DNA of 64,000 nt. Origin: Pseudomonas wadenswilerensis (GTDB taxonomy: Bacteria > Pseudomonadota > Gammaproteobacteria > Pseudomonadales > Pseudomonadaceae). The translations under genes and the position numbers were made by a program. The stretch is taken from assembly GCF_900497695.1 (NCBI RefSeq), contig NZ_UIDD01000012.1, forward strand, positions 436,501 through 500,500, written 5' to 3'. The notes under the pieces are model-generated. The model was not told the origin of the DNA, made no database searches, and worked only from the letters and a program-made list of their open reading frames with translations. Positions 58,536 to 64,000 of the stretch are shown piece by piece (positions within the stretch are counted from its first letter, which is position 1; each line of letters begins with the position of its first letter).

Positions 58536-58626
58536 AGTATCGATCTACCGCGAAATCCGACAGCGCCACTTGGCCGAGAGAGTGCAATGGCTTCTCGACA
58601 AAGCCCCGCCATGGCAAGGACAATAG
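58525..58626 (+). CDS. Possible 33-residue small ORF opposite the oxygenase start
   Basis: An ATG at 58525 with AGGGG 8 bases upstream opens a 33-codon ORF (MSRIVSIYREIRQRHLAERV, then QWLLDKAPPWQGQ). It ends 24 bases before the DUF2059 gene, has credible codon use, and could be expressed in front of it. It overlaps the divergent oxygenase start by a few bases. It may be chance. Confidence 0.3.
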   Translation: MSRIVSIYREIRQRHLAERVQWLLDKAPPWQGQ

Positions 58627-58649
58627 CGCCCTGCCGACAGGAGCCCTGA

Positions 58650-59399
58650 ATGCACCGTTTGTTTTTACTGCTGATGACGATCTGCACCACGCCTGTCTGG
58701 GCAGACAGCCTCGACCAACTCTACAAGGTCGCCGGCTGGCCCGAGCAGCGCGCCCACTTTACCGATGCCCTCGATGCCGCCCAGCAGCGCTATCGCAATA
58801 GCCTGCCGCCTGCGGTGTACCAGGCGCTGGTCAATAACAGCAACCAGCGCTTCCAGGCCCAGGCCGTGGATAAACGCGCCGAGGCCCAGTTGCGCGCCAA
58901 TCTCAGCGATCCGGCCCCGGCCCTGGCCTTCTTCCAGTCGCCGCTGGGGCGCAAGATCGTCGCCGCCGAACTGCTCGCCACCCGCCGTGACCAGTTGGCC
59001 AAGAATGCCAAGGGCCTGCCCAAGGTCCAGGCCAGCGACAACCGCCAGCTGGTCATCGGCCACCTGGCCCAGGCCCTGCCCGCCCGTGAAGCCGGTGCCG
59101 AGGTCAGCCTGGCGATCGCCGGGGTTGCCGCCGACAGCCTCAGCCAGATGATCCCCGGCCTGCTCGGTGGCGGCCAGGCCCAAAGCCTGCTCGACGGCCA
59201 GCGCCAGCGCTTGATGGAGCAGATCGGCAGCGAGCTGAACAACACCTTGTTGTACGTCTATCGCGACCTGTCCGATGCCGAGCTGGAAGAGTTCGCCACC
59301 TTTGCCGAGTCCGCCGAAGGCAAGGCCTACTACAAGGCAGCCCTGGCGGCGATTCGCGCCGGCCTTGCGGTTGGCCAGGACACCTCGCAGCTGAAGTGA
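58650..59399 (+). CDS. DUF2059 exported protein
   Basis: A 249-residue exported protein with a signal peptide (residues 1-18, LFLLLMTICTTPVWA). The mature part is helical and shows the DUF2059 arrangement (ALAFFQSPLGRKIVAAE and the C-terminal SDAELEEFATFAESAEGKAY). Function unknown. CAGGAG precedes the ATG. Its stop abuts the stop of the convergent alpha/beta hydrolase gene with no spacer. Confidence 0.82.
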   Translation: MHRLFLLLMTICTTPVWADSLDQLYKVAGWPEQRAHFTDALDAAQQRYRNSLPPAVYQALVNNSNQRFQAQAVDKRAEAQLRANLSDPAPALAFFQSPLGRKIVAAELLATRRDQLAKNAKGLPKVQASDNRQLVIGHLAQALPAREAGAEVSLAIAGVAADSLSQMIPGLLGGGQAQSLLDGQRQRLMEQIGSELNNTLLYVYRDLSDAELEEFATFAESAEGKAYYKAALAAIRAGLAVGQDTSQLK

Positions 59400-60341
59400 T
59401 CAGCCCAGGCGCTGATCGATGAAGTCGAAGTAGCGCGCGCGGATCGCCGGCAGCTCGTTGGCCAGGTGATGCCGCGCCTCGGGGATCAGCAGGATCTGCG
59501 GCGCGGCGAACTTCTCCCCCAGCACCTTGAGGTTGTGCGGCCAGTCGACGGTCATGTCGCATTCGCCCTGGATGATCAGCGGCTGGCGCGGGCTGACCGG
59601 CGCCGCTTCAATGCGTTTGACCCAATCGAGCAATGCCCCCACCCAGGCCGTCGGCAGGCGCCTTGGCTGCAACGGGTCGGCCAGCAGGAACGGCAGGAAG
59701 GTCGGGTCGTTGCTGTTCTCGCTGAAGCGCCGCTCGATACCGTTGACGAAGGGCTTGAGCACCCGGTAACTGAATTTCGACCAACGCCACGCGCGTGGCC
59801 GCACCAGCGGCGCGAGCAGGATCACCTCACCCTGGGCCGGACTCTCGGCGCCGCGATGCAGCAGGTGGTCGACGACGATTGCACCACCGGTACTCTGCCC
59901 GAACAGATGCCAGGGCTGCGGCAGCTCCAGGCTACGCGCCTGCTCGAACAGCGCTTGCAGTACCTGCTGATAGGCACTGAAATCATCGATGCTGGCCCGC
60001 TCGCCACTGGACAGTCCGTGCCCGGGCAGGTCGCACGAGATCACCGCATACTGCTGATCCAGCGCCCAATCGATGACATGCCGGTACAGGCCCATGTGGT
60101 CATAAAAGCCGTGCAGCAGAATCAGCGTCGCCACCGGCGCAGCCGGCAGCCACACCTGGCCGACCACCTCGAAACCGGCGACGTCGAAGCGTCCCAGCCA
60201 GCTCTGCGGTGCTGCGTCACGGACTGGCAGGTCCAAGCCGTAAAAACGCTGATAGGCCTGGGCCTGCGTCGACAACGGCTGCCGCGCCGCCAGGGAGGAC
60301 AGGCTAGCACGTAGGGAGTCGGACTGAAATGACGCGGGCAT
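59400..60341 (-). CDS. Alpha/beta hydrolase, monoacylglycerol-lipase-like
   Basis: A 313-residue alpha/beta hydrolase. HGFYDH (oxyanion), GHGLSSGERASIDDF, the nucleophile elbow FGQSTGGAIV with Ser, and a C-terminal His (EARHHLANE) are visible; an Asp is expected near DMTVDWPHN. The pattern resembles Pseudomonas PldB/monoacylglycerol lipases. The substrate is unknown. The ATG at 60341 (MPASFQSDSLRASL) is chosen over an upstream one at 60404, which would overlap the divergent gene region. Confidence 0.85.
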   Translation of the reverse strand: MPASFQSDSLRASLSSLAARQPLSTQAQAYQRFYGLDLPVRDAAPQSWLGRFDVAGFEVVGQVWLPAAPVATLILLHGFYDHMGLYRHVIDWALDQQYAVISCDLPGHGLSSGERASIDDFSAYQQVLQALFEQARSLELPQPWHLFGQSTGGAIVVDHLLHRGAESPAQGEVILLAPLVRPRAWRWSKFSYRVLKPFVNGIERRFSENSNDPTFLPFLLADPLQPRRLPTAWVGALLDWVKRIEAAPVSPRQPLIIQGECDMTVDWPHNLKVLGEKFAAPQILLIPEARHHLANELPAIRARYFDFIDQRLG

Positions 60342-60439
60342 AGAAGATTTCCAGACGCAAAAGCGGGTTATTGACCTGTGATACTCATCTGTCGTCGCCA
60401 GCATGGCAAGCTAGGCAACTTTTTTCGGACATTGCCCAC

Positions 60440-61009
60440 ATGCCCCGCTCGACCCTGCGCACCCTGCTTGGCCTGTTGCTCGCCGCTCTCTGCGGCGCCG
60501 GCCTGTGGTGGGCCTACGACAGCTTCCAGAGCCGTTACCTGCGCACCTTCGACAACCAGACCGCGCTGTTTTCCGGCGACCGCCTGCAACTGCCGGCGAA
60601 CATTGCCGGCCCCGGCCCGATCCGCCTGGTGCACTTCTGGGACCCGGCCTGCCCGTGCAACGTCGGCAACCAGCAGCATCTGGGCGAACTGATCGAGCAC
60701 TTCGGTCCCCAGGGCGTGGAGTTCTATGTGGTACAAAAACCCGGCACACGCGGCCAGCTGCCCGCCACCCTGAGCGCGCTCAAGCCCCTGGCCGGGTTGC
60801 CCGGCGCCGAACACCTGCCAGCCACCCCCGGCGTGGCGATCTGGGACCGCAACGGGCAACTGGCCTACTTCGGCCCCTACAGCGAAGGCGCGACCTGCAA
60901 CTCGAGCAACAGCTTCATCGAGCCGATCCTTTTGGCCTTGAGCCAGGGCCGGGCAGTCAGCGCCACCCACACCATGGCGGTGGGCTGCTACTGCCCCTGG
61001 CAGCCCTAG
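60440..61009 (+). CDS. Membrane-anchored thioredoxin-like protein (DUF6436 type)
   Basis: A 189-residue protein with an N-terminal membrane helix (about 7-25, TLLGLLLAALCGAGLWWAY) and a thioredoxin-like domain containing HFWDPACPCNVGNQQH. The usual CxxC is replaced by C-x-C (Cys71, Cys73). A single Cys lies in GATCNSSN and another C-x-C pair is at the C-terminus (VGCYCPW, Cys183, Cys185). A periplasmic redox role is plausible; the paired CxC arrangement is unusual. The start at 60440 is favoured because it begins just before the helix. It overlaps the stop of the convergent maa gene by 4 bases. Confidence 0.78.
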   Translation: MPRSTLRTLLGLLLAALCGAGLWWAYDSFQSRYLRTFDNQTALFSGDRLQLPANIAGPGPIRLVHFWDPACPCNVGNQQHLGELIEHFGPQGVEFYVVQKPGTRGQLPATLSALKPLAGLPGAEHLPATPGVAIWDRNGQLAYFGPYSEGATCNSSNSFIEPILLALSQGRAVSATHTMAVGCYCPWQP

Positions 61010-61554
61010 CGCGCCCGCGCAGGATTGCCAACCACGGTCGCACCAGCCGGTACATCGCGAGTGACCACGCTACCGGCACCGATCACTGCGTTATCGCCCA
61101 CCGTCACCCCCGGCAGAATGATCGCGCCACCGCCGATCCAGACGTTGTTGCCAATCTTCACCGGCCGCCCGCTTTCCAGGCCGCTGCGGCGCAGTTCCGG
61201 GTCCAGCGGGTGGTCGGCGGTATAAATCTGCACCGCCGGGCCGATCTGGCAGTCATCGCCGATGCTTACCGGGGTAACGTCGAGGATCACGCAGTTGAAG
61301 TTCATGAACACGTTGGCGCCCACACTGATGTTGTAGCCGTAGTCGCAGTAGAACGGCGGGCGAATCACCGCACCGTCACCGACCTCGCCGAAATGCTCGA
61401 CCAGCAAACCGTGACGCTGCTCGTTGAGCAGTTCCGCGCTGTTGTTGTAGCGCTGCATCCAGTGCTTGTTGGCGATCTGTTCGGCCTGCAGCTCCGGGCA
61501 GCCGGCGTGATAGAGCTGGCCGCTGAGCATCTTCTGCTTTTCGCTGAGATTCAT
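61006..61554 (-). CDS. maa: Sugar O-acetyltransferase (maltose/galactoside type)
   Basis: A 182-residue trimeric left-handed beta-helix acetyltransferase of the LacA/Maa family. The N-terminal Mac domain (LSEKQKMLSGQLYHAGCPEL) is followed by hexapeptide repeats and the catalytic-His region (IYTADHPLDPELR). The C-terminal VWIGGGAIILPGVTVGDN, AVIGAGSVVTRDVPA and GNPAR close the domain. Acetyl-CoA-dependent acetylation of sugars is the family role; its substrate here is unknown. AAAGGAGG precedes the ATG. Confidence 0.9.
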   Translation of the reverse strand: MNLSEKQKMLSGQLYHAGCPELQAEQIANKHWMQRYNNSAELLNEQRHGLLVEHFGEVGDGAVIRPPFYCDYGYNISVGANVFMNFNCVILDVTPVSIGDDCQIGPAVQIYTADHPLDPELRRSGLESGRPVKIGNNVWIGGGAIILPGVTVGDNAVIGAGSVVTRDVPAGATVVGNPARAR

Positions 61555-61638
61555 CTTCCCTCCTTTGGGGCTATCCTCTGTCCGGCTTTACCTCGATGAT
61601 CGGACCACAAGATCCGCTAAAAAGCACAAGGAGTCACG

Positions 61639-64000
61639 ATGAAGCGCAGCCTGACCTTCCTCGCCGTGGTCATTGCCGCGGCCGCCGGCGGCGGTTACTG
61701 GTACGTGCACGACAAGCTGCCGCAACGCGAAGGCGAGGTCACCCTGAGCAGCCTGCAAGCGCCGGTCAGCGTGCGCTATGACACCCGTGGCGTGCCGCAT
61801 ATCCAGGCGCAGAACGAGGCTGATCTGTATCGCGCCCTGGGCTATGTGCATGCCCAGGACCGCCTGTTCCAGATGGAGATCATCCGCCGCCTGGCCCGTG
61901 GCGAGCTGGCCGAGATCTTCGGCAGCAAGCTGCTGGGTACCGACACCCTGTTCCGCAGCCTGCGCATTCGCGAGCAGGCCGAGCTGTATGTCGAGCGCCA
62001 GGACAAGAGCTCGCCGGCCTGGCTTGCCCTGCAGGCCTACCTGGAGGGCGTCAACGCCTGGCAGGACAACCATCCCAAGCCGATGGAGTTCGACGTGCTG
62101 GGGATCAAGCCCCGCCCCTTCACCGCCCAGGACACCATCAGTATTGCCGGCTACATGGCCTATAGCTTTGCCGCGGCATTTCGCACGGAACCGGCGCTGA
62201 CTTACATCCGCGACCAACTGGGTGCCGACTACCTGAAGATCTTCGACCTGGACTGGAACCCGCAAGGTGCGCTGGCCAGCAAGCCGCCGCTGGCTGCCAG
62301 CGACTGGAAGAGCCTGCAGCAGCTGGCGCAACTCAGCCAGCAAGCCCTGAGTGACGCCGGCATTCCCCAGTACGAAGGCAGCAATGCCTGGGCGATTTCC
62401 GGTAGCCGCACCCGTAGCGGCAAACCGCTGCTGGCCGGCGATCCGCACATCAGCTTTGCCGTGCCGTCGGTGTGGTACGAGGCGGAACTGACCGCACCCG
62501 GCTTCAACCTCTATGGCTATCACCAGGCGCTGAACCCCTTCGCGTCGCTTGGGCACAACCGCGACTTCGGCTGGAGCCTGACCATGTTCCAGAACGACGA
62601 CGTCGACCTGATCGCCGAACAGGTCAACCCCGACAACCCCGAGCAGGTCAAGGTCAACGGCCAGTGGCAGACCCTGAGCCAGACCCAGGAGCAGATCGCG
62701 GTGAAGAACGAGGCGCCGGTGAGCATCACCCTGCGCCGCTCGCCCCACGGCCCGATCGTCAACACGGTGCTGGGCGATACGGCGGGGCCGACGCCGATTG
62801 CCGTGTGGTGGGCGTTCCTGGAAACCGAGAACCCGATCCTCGAGGGTTTCTACCAGGTCAACCGCGCCGATACCCTGGACAAGATGCGCGCCGCAGCGGC
62901 GAAGATTCAGGCGCCGGGGCTGAACCTGGTGTGGGCCAATGCCCGTGGCGATATCGGCTGGTGGGCGGCAGCGCAGTTGCCGATTCGCCCCGAAGGCGTC
63001 AACCCGGGCTTTATCCTCGACGGCAGCACGGCGCAGGCCGACAAGCTCGGCTTCTATCCTTTCAGCGCCAACCCCCAGGCGGAGAACCCGGCCAGCGGCT
63101 ACATCGTCTCGGCCAACTTCCAGCCGCCGGCGAGCATGCCGATCCCGGGCTATTACAACCTGGCCGACCGTGGCCAACGCCTGAACCAGCACCTGGCCGA
63201 CCCTCAGACCAAATGGGACCAGCAGAACAGCCAGGCCCTGCAACTGGACACCATCACCGACTACGGCCCGCGCACCTTGGCACCGTTGCTTTCGGTGCTG
63301 CGTGAAGTGGCCGAGGGTGATCAGGAGAAGGAGCTGGTCGAGCAACTGGCGGCGTGGAACGGCGACTATCCGGTGGACTCGGTCAGTGCCACGCTGTTCA
63401 ACCAGTTCCTCTACGACCTGGCCTACACCGCGTTGCACGACGAACTGGGCGATACCTGGTTCCAGACCCTGATCAGCACCCGCGCCATCGATGCCGCGTT
63501 GCCACGCCTGGCAGCCGACGCCAAGTCACCCTGGTGGGACAAACAGGGCAGCAGCGAACAAAGTGATCGCAATACGGCGGTGAAGCAGGCCTGGCGCAAA
63601 ACCCTGGCGCACCTGCGCGATACCTTCGGCAACGACCCGGCCGGCTGGCAATGGGGCAAGGCTCATACCCTGACTCACAACCACCCGCTGGGGCTGCAGA
63701 AGCCGCTGAACCTGTTGTTCAACGTCGGACCGTTCGCCGCGCCGGGTACCCACGAGGTGCCGAACAACTTGTCGGCGAAGATCGGCCCGGCACCGTGGCC
63801 GGTGACCTATGGGCCTTCGACACGGCGGCTGATCGACTTTGCCGATGCCGGCCAGGCGCTGACCATCAACCCGGTCGGACAAAGCGGAGTATTGTTTGAC
63901 CCGCACTATGGCGACCAGGCCAAGGACTATATCGAGGGCCGGTACCACAAGGCGCAGATGGGGGTGATTCCGGCGCAGAGCACCTTGAAGCTGGTGCCCC
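61639..64000 (+). CDS. hacB: Penicillin acylase-family N-acylhomoserine lactone acylase, HacB-like, 3' end missing
   Basis: An Ntn-hydrolase precursor of at least 787 residues, cut by the window end. Signal/anchor residues 6-22 (TFLAVVIAAAAGGGYWY) direct it to the periplasm. The alpha-chain has VRYDTRGVPHIQAQNEADLY. Autocleavage is expected before Ser248 in the sequence YEGSNAWAISG, leaving Ser as N-terminal nucleophile of the beta chain; SGKPLLAGDPH follows. The position and sequence fit Pseudomonas HacB, which degrades long-chain AHLs, but penicillin or other amide substrates are also possible. AAGGAG precedes the ATG. Confidence 0.88.
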   Translation, partial: MKRSLTFLAVVIAAAAGGGYWYVHDKLPQREGEVTLSSLQAPVSVRYDTRGVPHIQAQNEADLYRALGYVHAQDRLFQMEIIRRLARGELAEIFGSKLLGTDTLFRSLRIREQAELYVERQDKSSPAWLALQAYLEGVNAWQDNHPKPMEFDVLGIKPRPFTAQDTISIAGYMAYSFAAAFRTEPALTYIRDQLGADYLKIFDLDWNPQGALASKPPLAASDWKSLQQLAQLSQQALSDAGIPQYEGSNAWAISGSRTRSGKPLLAGDPHISFAVPSVWYEAELTAPGFNLYGYHQALNPFASLGHNRDFGWSLTMFQNDDVDLIAEQVNPDNPEQVKVNGQWQTLSQTQEQIAVKNEAPVSITLRRSPHGPIVNTVLGDTAGPTPIAVWWAFLETENPILEGFYQVNRADTLDKMRAAAAKIQAPGLNLVWANARGDIGWWAAAQLPIRPEGVNPGFILDGSTAQADKLGFYPFSANPQAENPASGYIVSANFQPPASMPIPGYYNLADRGQRLNQHLADPQTKWDQQNSQALQLDTITDYGPRTLAPLLSVLREVAEGDQEKELVEQLAAWNGDYPVDSVSATLFNQFLYDLAYTALHDELGDTWFQTLISTRAIDAALPRLAADAKSPWWDKQGSSEQSDRNTAVKQAWRKTLAHLRDTFGNDPAGWQWGKAHTLTHNHPLGLQKPLNLLFNVGPFAAPGTHEVPNNLSAKIGPAPWPVTYGPSTRRLIDFADAGQALTINPVGQSGVLFDPHYGDQAKDYIEGRYHKAQMGVIPAQSTLKLVP

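Noticed and set aside
1..64000. tRNA, rRNA, IS element, prophage or toxin-antitoxin genes
   Set aside because: No cloverleaf, transposase, integrase or related genes were recognised; the window reads as stable backbone with accessory blocks.

Overview
The window is a stretch of chromosome from a Pseudomonas, most likely the P. putida group. Three things suggest this: GC-rich codon use throughout; housekeeping genes in an order I recall from Pseudomonas genomes (rsmD, coaD, fdx, mutM, rlmI, ilvD, thyA, lgt, ptsP, rppH, ilvA, rpiA, serA, hacB); and many intergenic REP palindromes with GGGAGC-GGCTTGCC cores. I see no rRNA, tRNA, insertion sequence, prophage or CRISPR array. Coding density is about 90 percent. 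All functional calls come from reading the translations and motifs; no search was run.

Layout. 0-3.6 kb: the 3' end of one M16 peptidase, a second M16 protein lacking the zinc motif, rsmD and a YheT-type hydrolase, all on +. 3.7-9.1 kb: a sulfurtransferase, then a TetR gene divergent from an aldehyde dehydrogenase, a Tat-signal lipoprotein and a GMC oxidoreductase, plausibly an alcohol/aldehyde oxidation unit. 9.2-14.8 kb: coaD, ferredoxin, ggt, mutM, an HDOD protein and rlmI. 14.8-18.1 kb: a DUF4153 membrane protein and an MgtE-type magnesium transporter without its usual N-terminal domain, preceded by a long leader holding a small ORF. 18.2-20.0 kb: ilvD. 20.2-24.3 kb: an iron-uptake signalling set (TonB-dependent receptor, FecR, FecI) with a candidate Fur box. 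24.3-27.6 kb: phosphorylcholine phosphatase, cystine transporter tcyP and folA. 27.7-30.4 kb: a DUF2868/DUF3482-GTPase pair.

30.4-37.2 kb is the most distinctive accessory region: a LysR regulator, ABC ATPase, fused permease and binding protein of the 2-aminoethylphosphonate type, then an FAD oxidoreductase and a PhnZ-like HD oxygenase, all on the minus strand. It looks like uptake and oxidative cleavage of an aminophosphonate, yet no PhnY, PhnW/PhnX or C-P lyase gene lies in the window. 37.2-40.0 kb: cadA/cadR for Cd/Zn/Pb efflux, divergent around a MerR-type dyad. 40.1-47.8 kb: thyA, lgt, a TauE/SafE permease, an NRDE protein, ptsP, rppH, a HAD phosphatase and a DUF2269 protein. 47.8-55.8 kb: ilvA, rpiA, two adjacent SdiA-regulated-type paralogues, a fumarylacetoacetate hydrolase-family protein, and D-2-hydroxyglutarate dehydrogenase divergent from serA. 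These two are functionally coupled, because SerA makes the substrate that the dehydrogenase clears. 55.9-64.0 kb: a DUF4399 protein, an amino-acid binding protein, DUF523, a 2OG-Fe(II) oxygenase, DUF2059, an alpha/beta hydrolase, a thioredoxin-like DUF6436-type protein, a sugar O-acetyltransferase and a HacB-like acylase cut by the window end.

A pattern across the whole window is that REP/REPIN palindromes sit at 9 of the 14 convergent gene junctions. Two other convergent junctions carry intrinsic terminators instead, and the remaining three have essentially no intergenic space. I found no clearly novel multi-gene system. The best leads are the incomplete aminophosphonate cluster, the REP-encoded C-terminus of its oxygenase, the short MgtE with its leader ORF, and several exact inverted repeats in promoter regions.
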